The position numbers were made by a program, and so were the translations under genes. Below the pieces are notes generated by a model. It worked only from the letters and a program-made list of their open reading frames with translations. It made no database searches and was not told the origin of the DNA. From an uncultured Geobacteraceae bacterium (GTDB lineage Bacteria > Desulfobacterota > Desulfuromonadia > Geobacterales > Pseudopelobacteraceae), in NCBI GenBank assembly GCA_903875605.1, contig CAIQWT010000017.1, positions 1 to 64,000 on the forward strand: a DNA stretch of 64,000 nucleotides, read 5' to 3'. How positions within the stretch are numbered: position 1 is the stretch's first letter; each line of letters opens with the position of its first letter. Positions 1 to 11,740 of the stretch are shown piece after piece.

Positions 1-752
1 ATCTGTCCCCTGATTTCGACCGGTACATCATTTCGCACCATGAACGAATTATTGATCAGGTGAGGAGTCTCCCAAATTACTTTCAGCTCGGCCGCCTCTT
101 TAGGATGATCCTTCTGGAAGGATCTCCAGGGGATTGGCCAGGTTACGCCCGCAGCTACGGAACCAAGATACACATTCATGATGGAAGATTCCTGAGAACC
201 GACGTAACGATTTTCAATCTGTGTTGTAACGTTGATCCCCTGCTTGTGAAGAAAGTATTGCGGCATGATGCAGGCAGCCAGGGCAGTGGCAGCAGGGTAA
301 CTGACCGCCTTGCCTTTAAGGTCGGATGGTTTTGTTATAACGGAGTCGCGCCGGACGATGAAAGTCCCTTTGAAATCCTCTGCCCGTCCCGCCATTGCAA
401 TCACTGTGTAGCCAAACTTCATTGCTTCGAGTGTCTGCCACGGGTTGGGGAGCAGAAAATGTGGAACACGGGTTCTTATTTTCGATTCAAAATTGCTGTA
501 ATCTTTTGAGGGCTCCACGACTTCAAAGTTTATAGAGCTAAATTGTTTACTCAGGTGATCAACCAACGGTTGGTATGTCTGGATTAGTTTTTGGGGATTG
601 TAAAGTGGATGAACGGCTAACATATAAGTCTGTTTGGCCTGTTGTTGCGGGGTATTTCCGTATCGCGGCCCCGGATTTTTCGGCTCCGGACTGCATCCTA
701 ATACAGATACCGCAAATAAAAGGGATAATGCATATTTTACATTTATATTCAT
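1..752 (-). CDS. PhnD-like phosphate/phosphonate-type substrate-binding lipoprotein, C-terminus beyond window
   Basis: A minus-strand reading frame opens at the ATG at 752 (GTGAGG upstream) and is still open at base 1, about 250 codons. The N-terminus is a lipoprotein signal with hydrophobic core and lipobox VLGC (Cys at residue 20). The body reads like a type 2 periplasmic binding protein of the PhnD/phosphite family: a first strand LAVHPLYNPQKL, a helix QPLVDHLSKQF, KIRTRVPHFLLPNPWQ, and the typical hinge phrase SDLKGKAVSYPAATALAAC. Known family role is binding phosphate, phosphite or phosphonate for ABC import or for a sensor kinase; which one applies cannot be seen because the downstream neighbour is outside the window. 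The family call is fairly sure, the ligand is not. Confidence 0.8.
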   Translation of the reverse strand, partial: MNINVKYALSLLFAVSVLGCSPEPKNPGPRYGNTPQQQAKQTYMLAVHPLYNPQKLIQTYQPLVDHLSKQFSSINFEVVEPSKDYSNFESKIRTRVPHFLLPNPWQTLEAMKFGYTVIAMAGRAEDFKGTFIVRRDSVITKPSDLKGKAVSYPAATALAACIMPQYFLHKQGINVTTQIENRYVGSQESSIMNVYLGSVAAGVTWPIPWRSFQKDHPKEAAELKVIWETPHLINNSFMVRNDVPVEIRGQ

Positions 753-836
753 GTGTTGCCTCACAGGTGCAGTAATATTAGCACATCTCAATCCAGCACC
801 TCCCGCACCTCAACCAGAGTATGGTGTTCACCAGAC

Positions 837-1143
837 TCAAATAATCTGATGGAAACAAGAGCCAGCCGAAAATGCCATTAATCTGTTTGGCAAGGGCAAG
901 AAGTAAGAGGCGAGCCATGAGGCTGTATTGGCTGAACTTTGCAGCTGGATCGGTAAGGTTAGGGTTGAAAATGTTTTTTTGTCACTTCTACCCACAATCA
1001 ACGCGGGGATCACGCCTGCCACAATCAAGCTTCTAAAACGACTGATATATTTGAGTTTAATGACCGTTTCTTCCATTTTTTCAACAATCAGCATGACCAT
1101 AGACTCTTCTTGATAAACTGCTCTGTTCCTCCTCTTTTCTCAC
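837..1143 (-). pseudogene. Possible decayed gene for a small membrane protein
   Basis: Two overlapping minus-strand frames look like pieces of one gene. A GTG at 1143 opens a charged segment VRKEEEQSSLSRRVYG that stops at about 1081. A second frame (837-1100) continues with VEKMEETVIKLKYISRF and a hydrophobic stretch LIVAGVIPALIVG, then loses protein-like character. This pattern suits a frameshifted gene for a short membrane protein, but I do not recognise the family with certainty and the region may simply be non-coding. Confidence 0.2.
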
Positions 1144-1303
1144 CACCGGTGCCATACATAACTAGCTCTATATTTCTCTCCCTAATCATTTTAGCAGGCT
1201 AGGTAACAAGGGAATAACAATACTCTGAACAGTCATAGCGCCATTCAATACCTTGAAACTGAATATCTATATGATCTCGGTAGACACCTCACTTCATTTT
1301 AAT

Positions 1304-1585
1304 TTATCTTTTCAATGATCCCATTGTTAGGTGACAGGCACCACAATTTGTATTGCGACCTTCATTGAGCAAATCGTGGCAAATGATACAGCGCTTGTGC
1401 GCCCATTCCTTACCGAATCCTGGTATTTTACCGACACTTTCATCATGGCATACCGTGCAATTGCCAACTTTTTCAGTTTGATGCCCTTTGTGGTCAAATT
1501 TCACGCCATGCTTGAAAACAAGAACATCCTCAGCAGATACACCGGATGCAGACAGCATTAGCAAGACTACGACAATCTTCTTCAT
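1304..1585 (-). CDS. Periplasmic triheme c-type cytochrome (c7-like)
   Basis: This 93-residue protein has a signal peptide (residues 1-18, ending SGVSA) and three CxxCH haem attachment motifs: CTVCH at 43-47, CIICH at 66-70 and CGACH at 81-85. Additional His residues (KHG, FDHKGH, WAHKRC) can serve as distal axial ligands, giving bis-His haems. Size and three-haem layout fit the small cytochrome c7-type proteins that carry electrons through the periplasm in Desulfuromonadales. The start is supported by GGAGGA seven bases upstream of the ATG. It lies downstream of the SAP-like microprotein gene on the same strand with a 200-bp gap, so it may have its own promoter. The electron-transfer partner cannot be told from the sequence. 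Confidence 0.9.
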   Translation of the reverse strand: MKKIVVVLLMLSASGVSAEDVLVFKHGVKFDHKGHQTEKVGNCTVCHDESVGKIPGFGKEWAHKRCIICHDLLNEGRNTNCGACHLTMGSLKR

Positions 1586-1788
1586 GACTTTCCTCCATGT
1601 GCGAAACCTGCTGATACCCTGATTGTGCAGATCGAACGCGGACTAAAAAACATCTTCCATCCCGGTCAATCCGTGAGAATCCGTTCAAATCTGATTTAAC
1701 CGTTGTTCTCCAGCCCTTGTTCTCTCCGGAAAGTTTTCGGCCTGTCCGGCTTGGGGAGTCGGTATCCGTTTGTGTGATCGATCCGGAC

Positions 1789-1968
1789 TCAATCACAATC
1801 ATCACGCCACGCACAGGAGTGTTGACCACATTCTTCAGAGAGGTTACTATTAAAACATTGCTGATTTCCCTCGACTTCCTGGATAGACCGCACAAGTTCA
1901 CTCTTGGTTGCCTTGCCGATCTTGAGATTTAAATGTTTGGCGATTTCCTTGATCTCTGTGATTTTCAT
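1789..1968 (-). CDS. Small SAP/Rho-N-like helix-extension-helix protein with Cys-rich tail
   Basis: A 59-codon gene. The ATG at 1968 is preceded by GGAGAG with good spacing and the frame ends at a TGA at 1789. The first 32 residues (MKITEIKEIAKHLNLKIGKA followed by TKSELVRSIQ) have the form of a SAP or Rho-N nucleic-acid-binding helix-extension-helix. The tail holds four cysteines (CF, CG, SCAW, DDCD) that could bind a metal. Proteins of this shape are, to my knowledge, common small genes in Geobacter relatives. Function is unknown; DNA or RNA binding is inferred from the fold only. It starts 62 bp after the lytic transglycosylase gene and may share its transcript. Confidence 0.75.
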   Translation of the reverse strand: MKITEIKEIAKHLNLKIGKATKSELVRSIQEVEGNQQCFNSNLSEECGQHSCAWRDDCD

Positions 1969-2030
1969 TTTTTACTCTCCTTTATTTGGGTTTGAACTTC
2001 ATCATCATTGGAATAATACCCTCCCTTTGA

Positions 2031-2705
2031 TTATGCATTCCTTTTTTCAAGCGACTGATACGTTAACTTTAACATTCGAGTATTCCCTGGAAGTTTTAGT
2101 AGTGCCTGTCTCAACATGTTGTAATCATTCGGCAGATGTTTAACTGCAACCTGCAGATGCCTGGTTCGTCTCAGTACCCTCTCCGCATAGCGATAACTTT
2201 TGCCAGGTGGCGCAGTTCCACCGTTGTAAAGTGCCAGTGCTTTTTTTCTGTTCCCTTTAGTATGAATCATAAGACCACAGATTATTCTTTCGGCTTGGAC
2301 GGCCTGTCCGTATATATCTTCTGGCACAAAACCCCAATCCGAAGCTTTGACCTGCCAGGCACCCTGTTCGCCCGACGAGCCAACTGCCACGGGGTTGCCA
2401 CGGCTTTCTTCAATAGCAACGCTGATTAGCAGGTTCGCCATCGGGCTATGCCCGACTGCAGCGACAAGCGATACCGGGTCAGCGACCCCGTGATTGGCTG
2501 CAAATCTAACCCGCTGCTCGTGTGCAGTTTTCATTGTGGCTGATTGTTGTGCTGCGACGCCTTTTATTGTTTCACTGTTTAATCCATGCGTTTTTTTTGC
2601 TGATTTAACTTCCGTGGTAACTTCTACGACAGAAAACAGTGCCAGCACGACTGCTGCAAATGCCAGGTAATATCCATGGTGAATTTTGGAATTAGCTCTA
2701 ATCAT
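2031..2705 (-). CDS. Membrane-anchored lytic transglycosylase (SLT domain)
   Basis: The C-terminal part carries the soluble lytic transglycosylase pattern: the catalytic Glu in AIEESRGNP, then GSSGEQGAWQV, the ALALYNGG motif and a Tyr-rich YRYAERVLRR. Such enzymes cleave the MurNAc-GlcNAc bond of peptidoglycan to give 1,6-anhydroMurNAc. A single hydrophobic segment near the N-terminus (GYYLAFAAVVLALFSVV) suggests an anchor or uncleaved signal. An upstream in-frame GTG at 2738 exists, but the ATG at 2705 has GGAG just ahead of it and leaves a 39-bp gap to the preceding gene, so I prefer it (about 224 residues). SLT proteins often accompany envelope-spanning machines; here it lies next to glycogen-type genes and no specific partner is visible. 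Confidence 0.8.
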   Translation of the reverse strand: MIRANSKIHHGYYLAFAAVVLALFSVVEVTTEVKSAKKTHGLNSETIKGVAAQQSATMKTAHEQRVRFAANHGVADPVSLVAAVGHSPMANLLISVAIEESRGNPVAVGSSGEQGAWQVKASDWGFVPEDIYGQAVQAERIICGLMIHTKGNRKKALALYNGGTAPPGKSYRYAERVLRRTRHLQVAVKHLPNDYNMLRQALLKLPGNTRMLKLTYQSLEKRNA

Positions 2706-2744
2706 AACGCTCCATATTAGTGTTTTTTCATTCGACACACCACT

Positions 2745-5700
2745 TTACACTTCGGCCATACGTCGATACAGACCTGTTCGATAGCCGGCGTACGCCGCCA
2801 ATTCACAGGATTTAATAAACTCTCTCTCGGCTTTTTCCATTTCGGCAGACAGAGCACTTACCGACCCGGGAAGCGTTCCCACATGAACTGGCCCGATGAT
2901 TGAGAGCCATCCTGCCAATTCCTCAAAACGCTCCTTATTAAACCACTCCGTACCACTGCTTTCATGAACATCAGAAAACTCACGGCACGCTGAAACTGCA
3001 AACATGTTCGCAGGCACAACCGATTCTTCCGCAAGGTCCAGCAGCGTTTTCAGCAGGCTCATACGGTGTACTGCACACTCCTTGTCAAGCATTCGGTTCA
3101 GCGTGCAATCAATACCGAACTGTTCCATAGTACCTGGTTTCATGCCTCCCAGTAGAACCCAGGCCGCTACCAACCTGCTGTCGTCTGCCGAGTTAAGAAG
3201 ATCAGTCAACCTGGCACGAAAAGCTTCGGCATCCTTGGAAATCGGCTTTACTTTCAAAAGTGCCGCAAGAATCGTGAGCCGCGACTCTACCCTGGCAATC
3301 TGTTCACCGAGCCACACCTCACTCGACTGGTCATCTAACACTCCGTGCAGCAATATGAAAAAATCCCGTGAAGCTGCGGTAACTGCCACTGCGGAATACT
3401 CACATGTGGAATGCACTTCACCCAGCATCAGCTCAATCTCCGCTATAAATGCCTCATTCAGAGACTTATAGCGCAGCTGCTTCAGTTCGTCCTCCAGGCT
3501 GTATACTCCTCTGCCTTCAAGCGCCACACAGAGCGCGCTCCAGTTCTTCTCGCTATCGTCTCTGATTTCAATAAAATCCAGAAACACATAAAACTGATAT
3601 TCTTTCATCTCGACGTACAGTCCGTATTCGTAAAGTTCACGAGCATTCCGCAGGTACGCCAATCCCGTGACATGATCACGAAATGCGCATAGAAACCCCT
3701 CTTCGCCTGTCAGGCCGAGAGCCACACCTAATGTTGTTCGATGTATATCCGGCTCGTAATTACCATTTTTTACGGCAAAGCCTACCGACTCCCTGATCCA
3801 TCCGGCGGCGGTGGAAAAGCTGTTGTGGTACAAAACTAGAGAGTTCTGGTCGCGAGCCCGGTTGGAATAGGCAAAGACGTTTTCGTTGATGCAGTCGCAG
3901 AAGTGAAAATCATATAGCATGAAGTTCTCCGACCCGGAGAACAGCCAGCGGCAGCGCAGCAGGGGAAAGATCCACAACTCGTGGCCGCGTACCAATCCTT
4001 CGTCAATCTGCTCATCCCAATAGGCCCGTTTGTACTCCATGCCGTATTTTTCGTGGAAACCCTCGATCTGGCCGTGGCCGAACATCGGCAACCCCGGCAT
4101 GGTAGCCAGCAGCACACAGGCGCCAAAATATTTATCCTGTGAGCCAAACTGTTCTACAGCGGTCTTCTCATCCGGATTATTCATGAAATTGACGAAGCGC
4201 TTTAAAACCTCGGGGTTAAACTCCAACACATTTTTGACGGTATGGCGATATTTGTGATTTTCTTCAGTCTTGAGCATGTTCATGAAGGCACTGTTATAGA
4301 CACGGTGCATTCCGAGCGTCCTCACAAAATAGCCCTCCATCATCCAGAATGCCTCCGCCAGCAACAGCGTGCCAGGAGCTTCAACGACCACCCGATCCAC
4401 GACCTCACGCCAGAACTCTATCGGGAAGACAGAGTCGAATTCTTCTTTGCTCATGCCATGTTCAGCGCGCGACGGAATGCCGCCGCCGTGGCCGCGCAGT
4501 GGAAACCAGAGACGTTCGTAATGTTTTTTTGCCAGAGTCATGGCGGCATCAAAGCGGATAATCTGGAAGTTGCGGGCAACATGCAATATTGTCTGGATAA
4601 CCGCCTCACGAACTTCTGGAATAAGATAATTGAGCTGGGCGGTATCGTTCCATGGAGTGCTGGTGCCGTCATTGCCGTGGTAGATGTAGCGGGTTCTGCC
4701 ATCACGCCGGTCATAATATTTGAACACTACGGCAGCATCGTGTTTGCTCCAATAACCATCATCAATCTGAATGCAGATATTACCGTCGCAGGAGAGATCT
4801 TCGCCATTAAACTGGTAGGTTGGAAAGGGAGGATAATCGGTCTGGACAAACCAGTCTGGATGCTGCACAACCCAACGGGAACAGATGCCGGTATGGTTCG
4901 GCACCATGTCGCTGGCCAGTCGGATACCGCGTTGAGCGGCTTTTTCCCGCAGAGCGGCAAGAGCATCCCAACCGCCCAGATCATCGGCAACTTCATAATC
5001 GAAAAGGGAATAGGCCGAAGAGATGGCATCCGGATTACCGCAGAGCTGCTTGATGCGTTGCGAGGCTGGTGAGCGTTCCCACAAGCCGATCAGCCAGAGA
5101 CCGGTGAAACCCCACGATGCCAGGCGGTCAAGTTCGGCATCCGGAATCTGGTCGAGGCGGGTTATCGAAAATCCATATCTGCGGCTTAGTTGGTCGAGCC
5201 AGACATACACCATTTTGGACATCAGGACGACATTGGACATCCAGTCAGCATCTTGCGAGAAACTTTCATATTCCGGATAATCAAACCCGGCAAAAATTGA
5301 ATCTCCACGACCATGCGCAGCTACTCCACTGGAACCTCCGCCATGCTTTCCGGCACGCCTGAATTCCAGTACCGGCGGCGGCCCAGGATCGCCACCCCAG
5401 ACGCGCTCGCGCTCTTCTTCAAGCAAAACATCAAAAGCCGCATCCAGGTCAGCAAGCAGCTCAGAAGGCAGGACGGCACTCCATGTATCACGCACAAAAC
5501 GGATCTGCTCTGACAGCGAATAGGGTGCCGCTTTAATCGGCGCCCACAACGCCTCACCTAGCGTGCAGCTAAGCGGCACCACAAATGGTTTTTTTGTTAA
5601 TGCAGCAAGAACTTTTGAAGAGATAGATTCGTATCTGGATGAAAGAGCCAACTCCTGATCATCAAAAATATCTTTAAAATTATTCACCGCCCGGTTTTTT

Positions 5701-6173
5701 GCAGTTATATGCAGAAGCAGCATCTCTCGCAATACCAACCGACTCCGCGCGTCATTTTCATTCAACCATTTTTTGCCTCCTACAGCGCCAGAGAGCAGAT
5801 CTGCCGGTGGAAACAGATCCACAAAACGCTCAAGCGACTGCCTGGTCTCACCAACTGACAGATCAAAACCACACTTACCCGCCGCCTGTTCAAGCTGACC
5901 AGAGGCTTTATTTTCTGCAAGTATGTCGATCATATATCGATACACTTGAAGCAAGGTGGCAAATAAGTTCAGATGTGAGGCATGTACCGTCGACACATTT
6001 TCCTGATGAATCTTGTTGATGGAAAGAGCCAATTGGCGATAAAAAAGCACCGGTGGCAGGCGCCGTTCAGAAATATTGTGCGAAGAAGCACCTAATCCAA
6101 GGGCGTGCCACATTTGGGCAGAAATTGGCATAACGTGCCTAAAGTAGTCAGATTGCTGGTACTGTCCGGTCAT
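2745..6173 (-). CDS. Large GH13 alpha-amylase-family enzyme with helical flanking domains
   Basis: 1142 residues, much longer than a simple alpha-amylase. A catalytic GH13 barrel spans roughly residues 310-800: region I DMVPNHTG, region II IIRFDAAMTL (Asp nucleophile), region III LLLAEAFW (Glu acid/base) and region IV FMNNPDE (transition-state Asp; NNPD where most relatives have NHD). Before it lie about 280 mostly helical residues and a Gly-rich linker; after it about 300 residues with helical character. No signal peptide is seen, so a cytoplasmic alpha-glucan hydrolase or transferase acting on glycogen or maltooligosaccharides is likely. Its ATG overlaps the glgC stop (ATGA), which implies translational coupling. 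The exact reaction cannot be assigned from motifs. Confidence 0.85.
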   Translation of the reverse strand: MTGQYQQSDYFRHVMPISAQMWHALGLGASSHNISERRLPPVLFYRQLALSINKIHQENVSTVHASHLNLFATLLQVYRYMIDILAENKASGQLEQAAGKCGFDLSVGETRQSLERFVDLFPPADLLSGAVGGKKWLNENDARSRLVLREMLLLHITAKNRAVNNFKDIFDDQELALSSRYESISSKVLAALTKKPFVVPLSCTLGEALWAPIKAAPYSLSEQIRFVRDTWSAVLPSELLADLDAAFDVLLEEERERVWGGDPGPPPVLEFRRAGKHGGGSSGVAAHGRGDSIFAGFDYPEYESFSQDADWMSNVVLMSKMVYVWLDQLSRRYGFSITRLDQIPDAELDRLASWGFTGLWLIGLWERSPASQRIKQLCGNPDAISSAYSLFDYEVADDLGGWDALAALREKAAQRGIRLASDMVPNHTGICSRWVVQHPDWFVQTDYPPFPTYQFNGEDLSCDGNICIQIDDGYWSKHDAAVVFKYYDRRDGRTRYIYHGNDGTSTPWNDTAQLNYLIPEVREAVIQTILHVARNFQIIRFDAAMTLAKKHYERLWFPLRGHGGGIPSRAEHGMSKEEFDSVFPIEFWREVVDRVVVEAPGTLLLAEAFWMMEGYFVRTLGMHRVYNSAFMNMLKTEENHKYRHTVKNVLEFNPEVLKRFVNFMNNPDEKTAVEQFGSQDKYFGACVLLATMPGLPMFGHGQIEGFHEKYGMEYKRAYWDEQIDEGLVRGHELWIFPLLRCRWLFSGSENFMLYDFHFCDCINENVFAYSNRARDQNSLVLYHNSFSTAAGWIRESVGFAVKNGNYEPDIHRTTLGVALGLTGEEGFLCAFRDHVTGLAYLRNARELYEYGLYVEMKEYQFYVFLDFIEIRDDSEKNWSALCVALEGRGVYSLEDELKQLRYKSLNEAFIAEIELMLGEVHSTCEYSAVAVTAASRDFFILLHGVLDDQSSEVWLGEQIARVESRLTILAALLKVKPISKDAEAFRARLTDLLNSADDSRLVAAWVLLGGMKPGTMEQFGIDCTLNRMLDKECAVHRMSLLKTLLDLAEESVVPANMFAVSACREFSDVHESSGTEWFNKERFEELAGWLSIIGPVHVGTLPGSVSALSAEMEKAEREFIKSCELAAYAGYRTGLYRRMAEV

Positions 6174-7624
6174 GCCTGCATCCTGATTTCACTTCTCTTG
6201 GATGATGTTTTGAATTCTTGAAGTATCTCCTGAGAGATACTCCAGTCAACGTGAGGTTTCGGAACTTGGTCAGGTTGCTTCTCTGTATTCAGTTGAAGAA
6301 CCGGTTTTTTATGCTCAACCACCTGAATAGCCCGAGCATCTTTATCGTTAGATACACTCACGGCTTGTCTGACGTGGTTTGCACATTTATCTTTGCGCGG
6401 CACGACGATAATTCCTGATTCCGTTACCGTATAACCATTGCGGCGGTCTTCTTCTAGATCGTAGCCGATCACCGATCCGTCGGGAATCACCACACCCTTA
6501 TCGATGATCGCCCGCCTGATCTTGACATGACGCCCAACCGTGACGTTTTCAAAAAGAATCGATTCTTCTACGAGACTGTAACTGTTGATCTTACAGAGCG
6601 GGCCGAGGATAGATCGGCGCACCGTACTGCCGCTGGTGATGCAACCGCCGCATACATACGAATCAATATTTAGGCCACGTCGTTCGTCGTCATCGAATAT
6701 GGTCTTGGCTGGCGGCAGATTGCCCTGATTGGTGAGAATCGGCCACTTGTAATTGTAGAGATTCAGCTGCGGCGAGACATTTATCAAATCCATGTTCGCC
6801 TCGTAATAGGAGTCTATGGTTCCGACATCCTTCCAGTAGCCACGCTCCTCTGTCTTCATGCCTGGAATCTGATTATCGTTGAAATTGTAGGCAAAGACGC
6901 GGTCACCTGCTTCAAGCATCATCGGAATCACATGCTTCCCGAAATCCAAATCTACATATTTTTTTTTCGCTTGCAGCAGCACTTCGATCAACTTTTTAGT
7001 AGAAAAGATATAATTACCCATGGAGGCAAAGCAGGTACTCCGACCGGGTATTGTTTGCGGCCGCGCCGGTTTTTCTGCAAAAGCGGTCACACGGGCATCG
7101 TCATCTACAGAAAATACTCCGAAGCGATCAGCCTCCGCTTGTGGCACCTCCAGGGCGGCAATGGTTATATCTGCACGATTCACACGGTGATAATTGATCA
7201 TCTGGGTAACATCCATTTTATAGATATGATCGCCACCAAAGATCGCCACATAATCGGCATCAGATGATTCAACAAAGCGCAGGTACTGAAGGATCGCATC
7301 GGCTGTTCCCTTGAACCACTCTTCACTTTCGCTGCTGGTTTCCGGCGAGATGGCAACAAAAAATTCACCTAGACCGGTCCATTTCCCCCATGACTCGCGA
7401 ATATGTTTAATCAGTGAAAACGCACGGTACTGGGTCAGGATATAAACCTTTTTTATGCCGGAGTTAAATAGATTGGAGAGAACAAAATCGATGATCTTGT
7501 ATTTACCGCCAAAAGAAACGCTCGGCTTTGCCCGGCGGAGTGTCAACGGACTGAGCCGCTCACCCTTGCCACCTGCCAGAACCATTGCAATTGTGTTTCT
7601 ACCAACATTGTCGAGTGAGTACAT
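6170..7624 (-). CDS. glgC: Glucose-1-phosphate adenylyltransferase (ADP-glucose pyrophosphorylase)
   Basis: This enzyme makes ADP-glucose from ATP and glucose-1-phosphate, the committed step of glycogen synthesis. The N-terminal signature VLAGGKGERLSPLTLRRAKP is complete, followed by FGGKYKIIDFVLSN, GTADAILQYL, the GGDHIYKMD metal/sugar motif, FAEKPARP and YWKDVGTIDSYYEANMDL. The last third is a left-handed beta-helix with hexapeptide-type repeats. After the normal end (about residue 420) there is a 60-residue lysine- and glutamine-rich extension ending SEIRMQA. The start has AAGGAGAG upstream. It is co-transcribed with the GH13 gene (4-bp overlap), forming a glycogen/alpha-glucan pair. Confidence 0.95.
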   Translation of the reverse strand: MYSLDNVGRNTIAMVLAGGKGERLSPLTLRRAKPSVSFGGKYKIIDFVLSNLFNSGIKKVYILTQYRAFSLIKHIRESWGKWTGLGEFFVAISPETSSESEEWFKGTADAILQYLRFVESSDADYVAIFGGDHIYKMDVTQMINYHRVNRADITIAALEVPQAEADRFGVFSVDDDARVTAFAEKPARPQTIPGRSTCFASMGNYIFSTKKLIEVLLQAKKKYVDLDFGKHVIPMMLEAGDRVFAYNFNDNQIPGMKTEERGYWKDVGTIDSYYEANMDLINVSPQLNLYNYKWPILTNQGNLPPAKTIFDDDERRGLNIDSYVCGGCITSGSTVRRSILGPLCKINSYSLVEESILFENVTVGRHVKIRRAIIDKGVVIPDGSVIGYDLEEDRRNGYTVTESGIIVVPRKDKCANHVRQAVSVSNDKDARAIQVVEHKKPVLQLNTEKQPDQVPKPHVDWSISQEILQEFKTSSKRSEIRMQA

Positions 7625-7666
7625 GCAGGCTCTCCTTAAATTCGTGTTGTATGAAATTGAGCCTGC

Positions 7667-7996
7667 TCAGGTAGCAATCATAGTCGGACCTGGAAAATTA
7701 TCAGAAAGATATTGTTTAAAATCGAGACCTTGCATGGCATGACGGAGACTTTCCGGCACATTAACCAGCGTCGGCTCTACCCCCCGGAATCTGACACACT
7801 GAAGCCAGACATTCAGCAGCTGCATTCCGCTTGAATCTACGTTCCCGACCTCCCTGCAGTTAATGCTAAGGTTCTGTTCATTGCCTGGTTCAAACTGCTG
7901 TAACGATTGTGCCAGCGCATCTACATTGCGGGTTACGGCGGTTAGGGTCCAGTCGCCTTCCAAATGTGCCTCTGTGCCTGTCATACGAATTGCCAT
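7667..7996 (-). CDS. STAS-domain protein (anti-anti-sigma-like)
   Basis: A 109-residue single STAS domain. It has the conserved NVDSSGMQLL motif near residues 52-61, where Ser55 or Ser56 would be the phosphorylatable residue of SpoIIAA-type antagonists. There is no other domain. Proteins like this act as phospho-switches for anti-sigma factors or for sensor and secretion complexes; no partner kinase of the SpoIIAB/RsbW type lies beside it. A strong ribosome site (AAGGGGAGG) precedes the ATG. It sits 42 bp upstream of glgC on the same strand and probably heads that transcript; its upstream region has a TATAAT and a 13-bp direct repeat. Confidence 0.8.
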   Translation of the reverse strand: MAIRMTGTEAHLEGDWTLTAVTRNVDALAQSLQQFEPGNEQNLSINCREVGNVDSSGMQLLNVWLQCVRFRGVEPTLVNVPESLRHAMQGLDFKQYLSDNFPGPTMIAT

Positions 7997-8076
7997 GTGA
8001 ACCTCCCCTTAAAAATTATTATCTCCGGGGGGCAATACAGAAATTATGCCAGATTTTAAGTCAAAATATATTTGTA

Positions 8077-8138
8077 ATTATAGGGTGTTATGAACACAAA
8101 GGGGATTGGTAGGTGTACTATATTTAAAGGGGATTGGT
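8077..8138 (-). promoter_or_regulatory. Probable promoter of the STAS-glgC-amylase unit with 13-bp direct repeats
   Basis: On the minus strand a perfect TATAAT (8077-8082) lies about 80 bp before the STAS gene. Upstream of it the 13-mer ACCAATCCCCTTT occurs twice (8098-8110 and 8126-8138), 28 bp apart, covering the -35 area and the region above it. There is no good -35 hexamer, which fits an activator-dependent promoter. The repeat is seen directly; the promoter role is inferred. Confidence 0.35.
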
Positions 8139-8220
8139 GATTATGTGTGTTATATGTTAAACCGTAGTAAGTTATGGAATGTTAGTTTTTTTACCAGTGC
8201 GCAATTTGTAACATCGCGTA

Positions 8221-11226
<3,006 letters not shown>

Positions 11227-11230
11227 GGTT

Positions 11231-11599
11231 TTATTCCTGTTTGAACGATTTTCGGAAAGCGAAGATTGTCTCCGTAATATGATGGAGTTCCTTCATTACT
11301 TCGGAAACGTCCGCGTTCATTTCTTCAGCTGACAGATCGTTTCTCTTGAAAGCGAGAAGCAGACCCTGAACAATCAGGCTTATATTATTTAGCGGCTGCA
11401 ACCACTGATGAGCAAGTTTAGCAATCAGGTCACCAATATTATGGAGCTGATTCTGCCGGATGAGCTCATCTTTCAGTCGCAACTCAGCCTCAACCTCACG
11501 AATACGAGACTCCAAAGACTGATTACGGCCCTCGAGCTGTTTCAGCGTGAGGGCCATACAGAACTGCTCTTGCTGGGTGTTGAATTCTTCATTGCGCAT
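11231..11599 (-). CDS. Stand-alone histidine phospho-acceptor (DHp-like) protein without ATPase domain
   Basis: 122 residues. Residues 15-50 are a coiled coil (LKQLEGRNQSLESRIREVEA). Then comes an H-box of the IAHQWRQPLN class, here IAKLAHQWLQPLNNISLIVQ, with the presumptive phospho-acceptor His near residue 64, followed by a second helix that would complete a DHp hairpin. No N, G1 or G2 ATPase motifs follow; the frame stops. The next gene, a full hybrid kinase, begins 4 bp downstream. So this is either a trans-phosphorylated DHp module, a dimerisation partner of the kinase, or the remnant of a split kinase. A good GGA-type ribosome site and intact frame favour a functional gene. Confidence 0.75.
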   Translation of the reverse strand: MRNEEFNTQQEQFCMALTLKQLEGRNQSLESRIREVEAELRLKDELIRQNQLHNIGDLIAKLAHQWLQPLNNISLIVQGLLLAFKRNDLSAEEMNADVSEVMKELHHITETIFAFRKSFKQE

Positions 11600-11740
11600 T
11601 ACAGTTTCCTTAAGTCCGTATCAATAGCATCTAAGCTTCACATATCATATTATCCAGCCTTTAATACAGAGTAAAATAATCCTGAATGTACTAAAATACA
11701 AATATTTTTTGTGCCAGTTGCTGCCGGATGTTTCATACAT

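Noticed and set aside
60-509. 149-codon plus-strand frame at the window start
   Set aside because: It is antisense to the PhnD-like lipoprotein gene, whose signal peptide, lipobox and family motifs are all on the minus strand.
1530-1901. 123-codon minus-strand frame
   Set aside because: It overlaps both the cytochrome and the SAP-like gene in another frame and has no ribosome site or recognisable domain.
4242-5072. 276-codon plus-strand frame inside the amylase region
   Set aside because: The GH13 catalytic motifs are on the minus strand; the plus-strand frame is a shadow of it.
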